NCBI GenBank assembly: GCA_022496805.1
Contig: CM040093.1
Coordinates: 808,501 to 872,500 of the forward strand
Direction: 5' to 3'
Length of the DNA stretch: 64,000 nucleotides
Source: Pohlia nutans
Taxonomy: Eukaryota; Streptophyta; Bryopsida; Bryales; Mniaceae
Each line of letters begins with the position of its first letter. Position 1 is the stretch's first letter. Both the position numbers and the translations under genes were made by a program. Below are positions 1 to 10,559 of this stretch, in pieces. The notes under the pieces are model-generated. The model searched no databases. It had not been told where the DNA came from and saw only the letters and a program-made list of their open reading frames with translations.

Positions 1-353
1 CTCTTCCGAATTTTGAAGGGAGTAAACACAGTAGTCAGAGCTCAACTGGAGAGCCTGCTGCGATTAGTAAATCTCATGATATCATTGAGATGCCCTACGG
101 CCCCGCTGGGGCATTCACAAATTTTCATCCTGGATTGCTGTCACCGTTGCGTTTCCCATCCTCGAACAATCGTAATCCTAGACTCCAAAACACAGCATGG
201 AGAAGTGTGCAAAGAGAAGACGAGGAGCGGCAGCCGACGTATTTCCAGCGGCTTCTACAACGAATGAAAAAATATTAAATGGATGATAAATTGGAGCGGG
301 CAGGTCGCAAATTTTCGCTCTCCACAGCATTATCCCGGAGCACAGGCACCCCA

Positions 354-417
354 GGCTCAACCACGGGTGACCCGGCCTCGACCACGGGTGGCCTGGCCTC
401 AACCGCAGGTGGCCTGT
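354..417. repeat. 21-bp tandem repeat, three copies
   Basis: Three imperfect copies of a GC-rich unit of about 21 bp, recognisable by CAACCACGGGTG and its variants GACCACGGGTGG and CAACCGCAGGTGG. It stands out against AT-rich surroundings and has no visible function. Confidence 0.6.
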
Positions 418-506
418 GTTTTTGCACGGCTGTCAATACATGGCCCTTTTGGTACACCCTACATATCCATGCACTGACATACCATTGTTAACCCTTAAAT
501 GTCCGA

Positions 507-526
507 GGGAGGGAGGGAGGGAGGGG
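507..526 (+). other. G-quadruplex-capable GGGA tract
   Basis: Four or more consecutive GGG runs separated by single A residues (GGGAGGGAGGGAGGG). This matches the canonical pattern for an intramolecular G-quadruplex on the plus strand. No adjacent gene gives it a context. Confidence 0.5.
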
Positions 527-947
527 TAAAGGTAAAACTTAGATGTGTTATAAAATTTTACTTCTGCAACTTTGATGAAGTTTGATCCAAAAGAGAGATT
601 GAGAAGCATGGTGTTTAGTAATTATCCGTACGGTCAAACTTTTGATAAATGTTTTAAATACTCATTTAATGAATTTAGAAGCATTTCTCGTTGAATATTC
701 ATCAAAATTACAAGCTTTCTTTTTAGAATTTGAAATTTGGTATGATTGGTTCAAACTAGACATTTATTCTAAAATTAATATAACAACTTTTTCATAGGAG
801 AGAACATCATTATTTTCCCTAAATAGTAAGTTTTATAACACTAGGACAATGTTGAGGTCATTGTCTTTGAAAAATTATCCTTGGAGTGGAGTTTAACTCG
901 GATTGATATGAGTAAAATTGGGTTGAAAAATGGATTTGATTTCTCAT

Positions 948-951
<4 letters not shown>

Positions 952-1026
<75 letters not shown>
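952..1026. repeat. (TA)n microsatellite
   Basis: An uninterrupted TA dinucleotide tract of about 75 bp. A second, less pure tract of TA with GTA interruptions lies at 1344-1404. Confidence 0.95.
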
Positions 1027-1037
<11 letters not shown>

Positions 1038-1340
1038 ATTCATCCCAGACAACCTGTAAAAAAGGGCAGCAATCATAAAATGATCGTTTGGTCACTAGGT
1101 TAAGCAATAGACTTTGCACCCCTATTAAAATTTCTAAGATTCTCTCTGATGCTCTTGGATGCTCTTTGTTTTTACATCTTAAGTTTGTCTTACTTGCTTG
1201 ACTGCTACTAAATTCCTTCATAGAATGGCAATAAAAATCTTTCACTCTAGTTCCAATGAAAGTTATTCTATTAGTAAAATTCAAGCTGGCAAGCAGTAGA
1301 GTACACCCCCTACTATTATAGAATGTAATGAATATTTCTT

Positions 1341-1343
<3 letters not shown>

Positions 1344-1382
<39 letters not shown>

Positions 1383-1404
1383 GTATGTATGTATATACAC
1401 ACAC
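1344..1404. repeat. TA-rich microsatellite with GTA/CA interruptions
   Basis: Alternating AT repeats grading into GTATGTATGTATATACACACAC. Simple-sequence DNA only. Confidence 0.9.
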
Positions 1405-1475
1405 ATAAACTTAAGCTCAATGTCCTTACATAGCATAATAGAGCAATAGGAGCCAACACCCGTTTGCAATGGGAC

Positions 1476-1793
1476 TATTGAAAGTTAGATTAGAATGCCA
1501 AAGCCTCACACAAACACTTGGAATGCATAGGAAAGAGATGATCTTTACTCATGGGCTGCCCCTCATAAGTAACACACCCAAGGGAGTCCCCTTGGCAAAC
1601 CATATGGGACATCAGCCCATACTCCACTCCTAGTACACTAGGATCAGCCCATATCACTTGGGAGACCCAATTCTCATTATTTCTAACTAGTACCACTTCT
1701 CTAGTTGCTAGTCTAGCTCATTCGCATCATCTACTCTAGCTAATGCGCATGGCTATGAGCAACTTCAGCCCACGCAATCATCCTACTTCAACA
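1476..1793 (-). repeat. 3' LTR of the copia element
   Basis: On the minus strand it begins TGTTGAAG and ends CTTTCAATA, so the termini are TG...TA rather than TG...CA. The polyprotein stop codon (1778-1780) lies just inside this LTR, so the last residues of the polyprotein are encoded by the polypurine tract and LTR edge. Confidence 0.93.
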
Positions 1794-4700
1794 CTCCCAC
1801 TTTGCGAATAGCCAAAGCCTTCGAGCCCAAATGCCACCACTAGTCTTTGATGTCGATCTCTCGCAAGAGCCTTTGTCAGCACGTCCGCCACCATGTGCTC
1901 CGTTGGACAATACTTCAACTCTATCACCTTCATCTCTAACTTCTCTCGAATGAAGTGATATTGCACATCAATGTGCTTTGTACGTGAGTGATGCGTTGGA
2001 TTCTTCGCCAATGACATACTCCCTTGGTTGTCACACATGATTGTTGTAGCCTCCTCTTGAGTGCATCTCACATCCGCCATTAGTTGCCTCAACCAAATGG
2101 CCTCCTTCGTACCGTGGCTCGTCGCCATGTACTCCGCCTCAACCGTTGACGTGGCCGTGGTTTGTTGGCGCTTGCTATTCCATGAAACGGCCCCCAATCC
2201 AACTTTGAACATGTACCCCGTGGTGGATCTACGATCATTGGTATCACCCGCATAATCCGCATCACAATACCCACTCAACACAATGTTGTCACCTCCAAGA
2301 CACAACCTCACATTACTTGTGCCTTTTAAGTACCGCATGATCCTCTTGACCGCAACCCAATGACTTGAACCCGGTCTTGCCATGTGTTGACTCACAACGC
2401 TGATTGGATACGCAAGGTCCAGCCTTGTTGCAATCATAGCATACATCAATGACCCTACAGCTTGCTTGTATGGCACATCCACCATAGATTGAGCCTCTAA
2501 TGCATACTCCTCATCGGTGAGTTTCACGAGTTTGGAATTCACATCCAATGGAGTGCCAACCGGTTTGCAATCCTCCATGCCAAAGCGTTTGAGCACATCC
2601 ATAACATACTTGCTTTGATTCATTGTTATGGTGCGTGTTGCTCTATCTCGCACAAACTCAACTCCTAAACAAAAGTGCAACTCACCGAGATCACTCATCT
2701 CGTACTCGTTCTCAAGCATTGCCTTCAATGCCTTCAATGAGCTCATACCACTTGCAAGGATGATCAAATCATCCACATATATGATCACGATGACCACATG
2801 TTGCCCCTTTTGCATAAAATACAAGCTGTGATCAGCGATGCTCCTTGTGAACCCGATATGAACAAGAAACGTGTCAATCTTTTGATACCATGCGCGTGGA
2901 GATTGCTTCAACCCATACAATGACTTGTTCAACTTGCAAACAAGGTTCTCATTACCTCGTTGCACAAATCCTTCGGGTTGCACCATGTAGATGTCCTCGT
3001 CCAACTCGCCGTTCAAGAACGCCGTCTTCACATCCATTTGATGCATTTCCAAATCCATGGCAGCCCCAATGGCCAAAATGCATCGAATAGTGGTGAATTT
3101 CGCCACCGGTGCAAAGGTCTCATGAAAATCAACACCTTCGATTTGTGAAAAGCCCTTTGCCACCAATCTTGCCTTATAACGAACCACATCACCCGTTGCA
3201 TCTCTCTTTGCACGAAATACCCACTTACAACCGATAGCGTTGCGATTCTTGGGGAGGGGAGTCAATTCCCAAGTGCCATTGTCCATCAACGATTTGTACT
3301 CCTCTTGCATGGCTTGCTCCCACTTGTTTGCATCATCACAACTCAACGCTTCACGAATCGTCAATGGAGCATCTAAAAGTGCAACGTTTGCATGCTCCTC
3401 CTCACCTTGAGGGAGAATATGATTCTTCCACCACTTGCCAAGTGGTCTACGATTTCTCTCTGGATAACGACGATCGCTCGAGGATGCATTGTCTTCAACC
3501 GCCGTTGCTTGTGCCTTTTTCTCGCCATTCTTCGTCTTCAAAGGTGGCTCCTCAATATGTTCCTCATCACCACCATCTTCGTCATCTTCGTCTTCATCAA
3601 CAATATCAATAACGGGAGATTTGGAAGATTGGTCCACAATCGCTGGTTTATCGCCACTTCTCCCACTTGGACCATCGTCCAAATTGTCTTCAACCTTGGA
3701 ATTCTCGCAAAATGTCACATCACGAGCTCGAATGATCTTCTTGGTCTCGAGCGACATGAGCCTGTACGCCTTGGTACCTTCACAATATCCAAGAAACACA
3801 CATTTTGTTGCCTTGGCCTCAAGTTTGGTTCTTTGAGAATCGGGTACCTTTGCAAATGCGATGCATCCAAATGTGCGCATGTGCTCCACGCGGGGTGGCC
3901 TCCCACTCCACGCTTGCTCTGGTGTCATGTTTTGAACCGCACTCGTCGGGCATCGGTTGCGTGTGTACACCGCAGTCACCACCGCTTCCGCCCAAAGGTC
4001 CAAACCCAAATTTTGTGCATGCAACATACTCCTTGCCATTTCCACAATTGTTCGATTTGCACGCTCTGCAACTCCGTTTTGTTGTGGTGTATATGGCGTT
4101 GTCGTTTGTCTAGCAATGCCTTCTTTCTTCAATAACTCTCCAAATTGGTTGGACATGAACTCGCCGCCATTATCCGATCGAAACACTTTGATCTTGTGCT
4201 CGGATTGCTTCTCAACCAACGCCTTGAACTCTTTGAACTTCTCAAAACACTCGCTCTTTGCTTTGATCGGATACAACCATATCTTCCTCGAAAAATCATC
4301 AATGAACGTCACAAAATACTTGCAACCCCCCATAGACGTGGTCTTCATTGGACCACACACGTCGGAATGCACAATCTCAAGAACCTTGGTTGCACGAGTT
4401 GCCCCATCAACTGGAAACGGTGAGCGTTGTTGCTTGCCTTCAATACAACCCTCACATGTGAATGAACTAGGTGCGACGTGTGATTGTGCAAGATCCATGC
4501 CACTTACCATTCCACGCAGTGCTTTCACACTCTTGACATTCAAATGCCCGAGACGACGATGCCACAACGCCAACTTGTCTTCGTTTGAACTCGATTGCAC
4601 CAACGTTGCCGATTCCGCTGCGTGCATCTTGGAAAACTTGATTTGGTACAAGCCATTGACTTCGTGTATAATAGCCACCTCCTCACGACTTGGAGACAAC

Positions 4701-5878
4701 ACAAAACACCCTTGGTCGCTAAATTCCACTCGCAAATGCTTCATCACCAAATGTCGCACCGATAAAAGATTTGCCTTCAACTTGGGAACGTGGAGGACAT
4801 CATGGATGGTAATTGTCTTCACACGACCCTTCACCTCCGTGTCTACGACGATGGATCCTTTACCCACGGCTTGAAGAACCGTATCATCACCCAAAATGAC
4901 ATTCTTTGGAGATATGACGTGATATGATTGGAAACAACTCCTAATGGGCGCCATGTGACTCGAGGCTCCCGAATCAACAATCCAATCGATCACACTACCA
5001 TTGCATGACACGTCACTTGCCATCATTGCATACTCGTCCCCGTCATCACTACAAGAAGAGACGCTAGTCATAAATGCGTACTCATCACCTGCATCGTTGA
5101 CCTTTGTATTGTTGGCACTTTCCTCTCTCTTGCGTTTGTAGCAAAATTTTGCCAAGTGGCCCTTCTTACCGCAATAGTAGCATACCTTGTCAGTAGAGCT
5201 CCCACTGGCACCGCTCTTGGATTGCTTCGCCATAAGCGCCGCGCTATCGCCACGAGTCTCGTTCTCTTTGCGCCGCGAGAGTTCATGCAACAACCGTGAT
5301 GTCACATAATCAAGAGTGAGCTCGCTAATGGGCCTACTCTCCATAGCAACGATAAGATACTCGTACGACGGCGGCAAACTCTCGAGGAGCGTCATAACGA
5401 TATCACCGTCGGTAATGTTGACGTCTGCGCCGTTGAGCTGATCCGCAAGAGCCTTGACTTTGTTGATGTGCGCCAACATGTCGTCGTTTTCTTCCATCTT
5501 GATGGTGAAAAACTTGCGCCTCAAAAACAAGATATTGACCAAGCTCTTTGCCTCATGAATATTGCAAAGCTTGGCCCATGCCTCGACGGGAGTCTTGCAC
5601 GACCGAATATGAGAAAGCTGGGAATCAGAAAGATTAAGAGCCAAAATCGCAAAGGCCTTTTTCTCTCGCCGAGTGTACGCAGTTCGTACCCTAGCCTCGG
5701 CGTCGGACGAAGGCGGTTCCTCACTACCCTCAACTATCTCCCACAATTCTTTTTCGGCCATGACCATTTCCATCTTGAATTTCCACAAGTGGAAGTTGAC
5801 GCCATCGAACTTGTCTACAACCTTAGCACCTTCACCCTCAAATGTAGCCATATCCTTGATTGAAGGACGTACGCTCAC
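1778..5878 (-). CDS. Copia gag-pol polyprotein
   Basis: A single 1366-residue frame encodes all proteins needed for copia retrotransposition. In order: a gag region with a CCHC zinc knuckle (CYYCGKKGHLAKFC, about residues 233-246); aspartic protease with DSGAS (about 302-306); integrase with an HHCC start (LWHRRLGH near 438), the D,D(35)E core including RSDNGGEF (about 566) and TPQQNGVAER; reverse transcriptase with WVFRAKRD, KARLVAKGFSQ and the catalytic YVDDL (about 1034); and RNase H with YCDADYAGD (about 1203) and STVEAEYMA. The order protease-integrase-RT-RNase H defines Ty1/copia against Ty3. Length is normal for plant copia. The ATG at 5876-5878 is the first in frame. No frameshift or internal stop is present, so gag and pol appear to be made as one product; how the Gag:Pol ratio is set is not visible. 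Confidence 0.97.
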   Translation of the reverse strand: MSVRPSIKDMATFEGEGAKVVDKFDGVNFHLWKFKMEMVMAEKELWEIVEGSEEPPSSDAEARVRTAYTRREKKAFAILALNLSDSQLSHIRSCKTPVEAWAKLCNIHEAKSLVNILFLRRKFFTIKMEENDDMLAHINKVKALADQLNGADVNITDGDIVMTLLESLPPSYEYLIVAMESRPISELTLDYVTSRLLHELSRRKENETRGDSAALMAKQSKSGASGSSTDKVCYYCGKKGHLAKFCYKRKREESANNTKVNDAGDEYAFMTSVSSCSDDGDEYAMMASDVSCNGSVIDWIVDSGASSHMAPIRSCFQSYHVISPKNVILGDDTVLQAVGKGSIVVDTEVKGRVKTITIHDVLHVPKLKANLLSVRHLVMKHLRVEFSDQGCFVLSPSREEVAIIHEVNGLYQIKFSKMHAAESATLVQSSSNEDKLALWHRRLGHLNVKSVKALRGMVSGMDLAQSHVAPSSFTCEGCIEGKQQRSPFPVDGATRATKVLEIVHSDVCGPMKTTSMGGCKYFVTFIDDFSRKIWLYPIKAKSECFEKFKEFKALVEKQSEHKIKVFRSDNGGEFMSNQFGELLKKEGIARQTTTPYTPQQNGVAERANRTIVEMARSMLHAQNLGLDLWAEAVVTAVYTRNRCPTSAVQNMTPEQAWSGRPPRVEHMRTFGCIAFAKVPDSQRTKLEAKATKCVFLGYCEGTKAYRLMSLETKKIIRARDVTFCENSKVEDNLDDGPSGRSGDKPAIVDQSSKSPVIDIVDEDEDDEDGGDEEHIEEPPLKTKNGEKKAQATAVEDNASSSDRRYPERNRRPLGKWWKNHILPQGEEEHANVALLDAPLTIREALSCDDANKWEQAMQEEYKSLMDNGTWELTPLPKNRNAIGCKWVFRAKRDATGDVVRYKARLVAKGFSQIEGVDFHETFAPVAKFTTIRCILAIGAAMDLEMHQMDVKTAFLNGELDEDIYMVQPEGFVQRGNENLVCKLNKSLYGLKQSPRAWYQKIDTFLVHIGFTRSIADHSLYFMQKGQHVVIVIIYVDDLIILASGMSSLKALKAMLENEYEMSDLGELHFCLGVEFVRDRATRTITMNQSKYVMDVLKRFGMEDCKPVGTPLDVNSKLVKLTDEEYALEAQSMVDVPYKQAVGSLMYAMIATRLDLAYPISVVSQHMARPGSSHWVAVKRIMRYLKGTSNVRLCLGGDNIVLSGYCDADYAGDTNDRRSTTGYMFKVGLGAVSWNSKRQQTTATSTVEAEYMATSHGTKEAIWLRQLMADVRCTQEEATTIMCDNQGSMSLAKNPTHHSRTKHIDVQYHFIREKLEMKVIELKYCPTEHMVADVLTKALARDRHQRLVVAFGLEGFGYSQSGSVEVG
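1794..1803 (-). promoter_or_regulatory. Polypurine tract (plus-strand primer)
   Basis: Read on the minus strand the sequence is AAAGTGGGAG, directly upstream of the 3' LTR. This is the expected position and composition of the RNase H-resistant primer for plus-strand synthesis in LTR retrotransposons. Confidence 0.85.
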
Positions 5879-6819
5879 AAAATTCAGCCCCTAGAAAGCT
5901 AAGAAAAATTGTTTTTATGATTTTTGACAATTTTGTGATTTGTGAAGCAAATTGCACACGTATGTGCTTCTAATGCCTCCAAACTAATTCCAAACACTAA
6001 ATCAGCACCTTTGTGCTACACATCAACCTCACAACACTCAATCGTGATGGTTCTTAGTGAATTTGCACAAGATCATACCACAACACCCTAACTAGGAGAA
6101 TTGCGCACTCGTTGGCTCAAATCCACTCAAATCAGCACCCTTGTGCTTCACAACACGTAATGCACCCTATGGACACCCTTGTGCCTTCCAAGGACTCTCA
6201 ATCAATGCAAATTCAGCCCCTTCAAGTCCTAATTGCATTGAAATTCATCAAATCAGCCCCGTTGTGCATTCACTAACCCAAACTCTAATTTTGAGCACTC
6301 CAAGGGCATAACTCACATTCCAAACCCTTGTGCAAGAATTGCAATACCAAAATCAGATTGTAGACTCACCCCAAGAGCCTCAAAGCATAAAAGTGCCTTG
6401 CAACAACACAAGTGCACAAATTGAGCACAAATTGAGCCAATAAGCTCCAATAAGCTCCAATAAGCTCCAATAAGCTCCAATAAGCTCCAATCAGCTCCAA
6501 TATACTCCAACAAGCACCACTAAGCTCCAAAGCTCCAATTCAGCCCTTGTAGACGTGAATAAACTCCAAAAGTGCTCCAAAGTGCTCCAAAAGCTCCAAA
6601 TCAACAAATGATAGCTCCAAAGTGCGAATTCAGCCCTCCAACACGTAGATCAAAGGTAGGAAGATTGTAATACCTCCCAATGTCGAAATCAGCCCACCAA
6701 AGCTCGAATTCAGCCCTCCAAAGTTCCAAATCAGCGCTCCAATACTCCAAAATCAGCGCTCCAACGCACGACCTCCACACAATGAGCAATCTAATCTTTG
6801 ACTCACGCAAAACACATGA
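5879..6819 (-). other. Copia untranslated leader with tandem repeats
   Basis: About 940 bases between the primer-binding site and the polyprotein start carry no long frame. They contain many short repeats: a 10-bp unit TAAGCTCCAA in about seven copies (6441-6510) and scattered TCAGCCC-type and GTGCTTC-type repeats. Such leaders normally hold packaging and translation signals; none can be singled out here. Confidence 0.7.
6441..6510. repeat. 10-bp tandem repeat in copia leader
   Basis: Five exact copies of TAAGCTCCAA followed by two or three diverged copies (TCAGCTCCAA, TATACTCCAA). Isolated AAGCTCCAA units continue to about 6770. Confidence 0.9.
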
Positions 6820-6833
6820 GTGGGCCCATAACC
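6820..6833 (-). promoter_or_regulatory. Primer-binding site for half initiator tRNA-Met
   Basis: Immediately next to the 5' LTR, with no gap, the minus strand reads GGTTATGGGCCCAC. This is the complement of the anticodon arm of plant initiator tRNA-Met (GTGGGCCCATAACC, containing the CAT anticodon), not of the tRNA 3' end. Drosophila copia is known to prime from a cleaved 5' half of initiator tRNA-Met in this way. The GTGGG start matches the plant tRNA; animal initiator tRNAs have CTGGG here. Confidence 0.88.
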
Positions 6834-7151
6834 TATTGAAAGTTAGATTAGAATGCCAAAGCCTCACACAAACACTTGGAATGCATAGGAAAGAGATGAT
6901 CTTTACTCATGGGCTGCCCCTCTTAAGTAACACACCCAAGGGAGTCCCCTTGGCAAACCATATGGGACATCAGCCCATACTCCACTCCTAGTACACTAGG
7001 ATCAGCCCATATCACTTGGGAGACCCAATTCTCATTATTTCTAACTAGTACCACTTCTCTAGTTGCTAGTCTAGCTCATTCGCATCATCTACTCTAGCTA
7101 ATGCGCATGGCTATGAGCAACTTCAGCCCACGCAATCATCCTACTTCAACT
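6834..7151 (-). repeat. 5' LTR of the copia element
   Basis: The same sequence as the copy at 1476-1793 except for one internal substitution and the outermost base. It should carry the promoter for the polyprotein transcript. Confidence 0.93.
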
Positions 7152-7156
7152 GGGAC

Positions 7157-9230
7157 TACAATCTAATTACAATTAAGAACTAAATTTATGTGGCAGTGGC
7201 ATGATAGTTCTAAAATTCATGGAATACAAATGGCATTCCTTCATTACTTAAAAAAGTGGATCTAAGTGAAAATTCTCTTTCGATTGAATTTTCAAAAGGG
7301 TGCTCAATTGCATTGCTCTATTATGCTATGATAACCCTTAAACATCAAGAGGGCGTGGGCAAGGCAGCCCGGAAGGCATCTAAATTTTTGGAAGAAGAAA
7401 AAAAAACAGCTATGTTGGCCAGTCACTGCTACGACACTGTTGCACTACCGCACTTTTAAAAAAAATGACTTCAAAGCCTGCCCAACGTCAACTCCTATTC
7501 AAATCGATTACTTTGATTGCTTGTGAATGATTCCACAATCTCCCAAATGAGGCGCAAATCACGAATCTAACTTGCTTTTTTAGTAGCTTTCCAACACATC
7601 AACCCTCACTTGTTTTGGTTGAGGAAAACTACTTTTTTCTAGATTGTTCTTTCATAAAAAGTCCATGGGGCTTGCTTTGACATTTAAGGATTAACCCCTA
7701 AAACACCAAGTGTCCTAAATGGGACATTTCAATGTTCGTGTAGGTTCCCATGGTGTCAATTTTTATTTTAAATTTTTTTTAAAAACATTATGTGAATTCG
7801 CTATGTTTGATACAAAAATGGCATCCAATTATTTTTTGATTCCGACTTTGTAAGTGGAAGTTATAAAGAGAAAGCGATTTTTTGGGGAAGAATGGGCAGT
7901 GCGGACAAGGCTTAAAATAATTTTTAGAAATTATTTTTGCATCTCCTAGTGTAGGATCTTGCTTTAAACTACCAAAAAAAGTATTGTAAAACTTTCATAG
8001 AATTGGACCGTACATATTGCAAGTTTATAGCGTTTGCAGTTAAAAGATTCTTTTTTAAGTAGACAAAAATTTCTTTAATATTTTTTAAATGTTCAAATTG
8101 GTATTATCTATCAAATGCCCAAAAATTCACAAGAAAATGAATAGAAAGAGGTGAAAATGATGCTCAAAAACAAGAAAAACCCACGGTCCTTTAGCGTTAA
8201 ACCACCAACTTAAGAATTTTGGGCTATTTATGGTGGTTCTATTTTTGGAATGATTTTTTTCATGTAGGAAATTAAAGTTCATGAGGAATCAATGAATTTT
8301 TTAAAGGATACTTGAAAGTAGCTCAATTGGCAATCAACTTTACTTTGCCAGAGAGGAATATTTCCTATTTTTTGGGAAAAATCTTTAAAACATTATCCTA
8401 AGTAATTTTTTTCAGCCAATGATTTAGCCAAGCTTTGAATTTTTATTTTGAAGATAATTTATCCATGATTTAATTTAATTTTATAATGGTAAAATTTGAT
8501 TAAAAATCAATAAATTCCACACCATAAGTCCAAAAGCCACAAAACTTCATTGCACCCCTTCTTATTGAAAACTTTCAGACGATAACAAGAATGCGGTTGG
8601 CGAGCACACAGTCTGGGAGATCTCAATGTAACATACAAAACAAACAAACAAATAAACAAACCACCTTCTTTAATGTATATATATCATGAGTGTCAATTAA
8701 ATTTATATGGCATTGATGAAATGGAATCTTAAAATAAAATAATATTTTTGTTACATGATTGATGAATAAGACGGGCCTTTATTGTATATTACCTCCTTTC
8801 CATAATAACTGTCCACATTTTTGGTATTTCTTTTCCCTAGATTTTGTCCTATGTTTTATGAGTACTTTGACCGGTTGCCCGGTCAACGCACCATATAGTT
8901 GGGCCAAGGGGTGGGGTAATGCGACACCAAGCAATAGACTCCTTTTAGCTAGGGATGGACTAGATGAGCTAATAAAACATCATGGTGATAAGAATAATGC
9001 AAGAATGGACAATGTAGATGTGTGCAAAAAATGGCAGCATACAATGTGGCACCAAATCGGGTTCCAAAAGTACCATGTACCTTAGAACTTTACTAAAAAC
9101 CTCATACAATCACAATACTACTAATTAGAGTCTAATATAGCACTAATGGAACAATTTGGAGGGAAAAACAACCCTAAATGACAATGGCACAAAAGACCAA
9201 GTAAAAATTGCCCAAAAAACACCACAATAG
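7157..9230. other. AT-rich intergenic DNA
   Basis: No supported gene. The short frame at 7256-7459 (67 codons) has no recognisable motif and no partner exon. Poly-A and poly-T runs are frequent. No terminal repeats or target duplications were noticed here. Confidence 0.5.
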
Positions 9231-10060
9231 TCTCAAATTCACACCAATTGCCCATGGGTACCAAGTACTCAAAGATGGGGTCAATTTTGGTGGTAGAAAT
9301 GGGTAGATAGAGGGAATTTGCACCTCTATCCAAAATGACAGCACAAACATTAGTCTAGGAATTGCTCTAAAAGGGCCAAAATTGTGTCAATTCTCATTAA
9401 TTTCCCATTGGCACTAAGTACTCCAAAATGGGGTTAATTTTGAGAATAAAATTGAGCAAGTGAAGGGAAATGGCACCCTCACTTAAATGGCAGCACAAAC
9501 ACTTATCTAGAAATGAACACAAAAAGTGCTAAATTGTCTCAAATCCATTCCAATTTCCCATGGGTATTAGAGTTAACCGAAAAGAAGCTCCCAAAGAGGA
9601 AACTCAGCTCAAACACATGTTAGACTCGTTTTGAGTTGAAGAAAGCTCCAAAACTGAGACTAAGCCGAGTTTCTAAATTCTCTAAAACAAGCACCTGACA
9701 GTATCTTAGTTGCGGGACCCTCAGTTGCAAACACGTTCCCCCAACCCTCAGTTGCTATTCAATTCGAGACCAAGTTACTATTCACTGAGAATATGTGACA
9801 GTGGATCTTATTTTTAGTGACAAGACTCTTGTTTGACTCCTGTTGCAACCTCTTTTGTTTTCGGTTAACTCAATTATGTACTCCAAAATGGGATTAATTT
9901 TGGCAATAGAATTAAATAAGTGAAGGGAAATTGCTCCTTCACTTAAATGGCAGCACACAATTTTACCTAAAAATTGATCTAAAAGTATTAAAGTTGCCCC
10001 AATTCACCTCAATTTCCCATAGGTACTAAAGTTCTCAAAAATGGGCTTAAATTGGACAAT
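9231..10060. repeat. Diverged tandem repeat, unit about 140 bp
   Basis: At least three units share the same order of phrases: TTTCCCATGGGTACTAAGTACTC, AAAATGGGGTTAATTTTGG, an AGTGAAGGGAAATTGCACC-type segment, and CACTTAAATGGCAGCACA (near 9250-9350, 9400-9520 and 9880-9970). The array is interrupted by the insertion at 9570-9871. It is non-coding and its origin is unknown. Confidence 0.7.
9570..9871. mobile_element. 302-bp MITE-like insertion with 14-bp perfect TIRs
   Basis: The segment starts GAGTTAACCGAAAA and ends with its exact reverse complement TTTTCGGTTAACTC. It falls inside a copy of the surrounding 140-bp repeat, splitting the phrase GGTACTAAGTACTCC seen intact in other units, so it is an insertion by comparison. 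TTA occurs on both sides (9567-9569 and 9874-9876) but two extra bases intervene on the right, so the target duplication is uncertain. It encodes no protein. Confidence 0.65.
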
Positions 10061-10559
10061 TAACACCTCCAAGGGTCAAAAATCCACCCTTGTCTAAAAC
10101 TTACAGCATACTACCATGACCCAAAATGAGCATCAAGGATTCCACAAATGGAATTATCACGAGCAAAGGAATTCTATAGCACTACACTTTCCAATTGTAA
10201 CACAAAGATCATAGAATGCAAGGGAAATTGGAGAATTTTTGGGCAACATTTCCGTGTCGTGCCCAATAAGCCCTAATTTGCAATCTATTTTCCTCCCACT
10301 TATGAATTTGGCCCGGGTAATTTTGGGCAGCGCTTCTGCGCTATGCCACAATCCCAAGCCAAAAATCAACACTACTATCTAATATTTCAAGGAGCAACAC
10401 AACTACACGAGGAAACCAACAAGGAAATCAACCATCAACACTTGAAATAGCTTACAAGATAAGAGCATGATGGAGGCAATTACAATTGTTATTCTAACAT
10501 TGCCAGGTCTCTACTAACTCTACTAAGTATCGAGATTTATCTTGCATTAAGAATTCACG

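Larger units (their letters stand above)
1..1475. other. Intergenic DNA with simple repeats
   Basis: No convincing gene is visible. The stretch holds a short 21-bp minisatellite (354-417), a G-run tract (507-526), and two TA-rich microsatellites (952-1026 and 1344-1404). Open frames over the microsatellites encode only alternating Tyr-Ile repeats and are not credible genes. Confidence 0.6.
1476..7151 (-). mobile_element. Full-length Ty1/copia LTR retrotransposon
   Basis: A complete copia element transcribed from the minus strand. Two direct LTRs of about 318 bp (1476-1793 and 6834-7151) differ at one internal base (1567 region, CTCATAAG against CTCTTAAG) plus the outermost base. Target duplication is GGGAC (1471-1475 and 7152-7156), or TGGGAC if the last LTR base is left out. 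A half-tRNA primer-binding site directly abuts the 5' LTR, a polypurine tract AAAGTGGGAG abuts the 3' LTR, and one unbroken gag-pol frame lies between. Near-identical LTRs and an open frame indicate a recent insertion that may still be competent. Confidence 0.97.

Noticed and set aside
841..1404. 187-codon frame on the minus strand
   Set aside because: Most of it is Tyr-Ile repeats translated from TA microsatellites.
2061..4874. Plus-strand frames opposite the copia polyprotein
   Set aside because: They are antisense shadows of the gag-pol frame with no motifs of their own.
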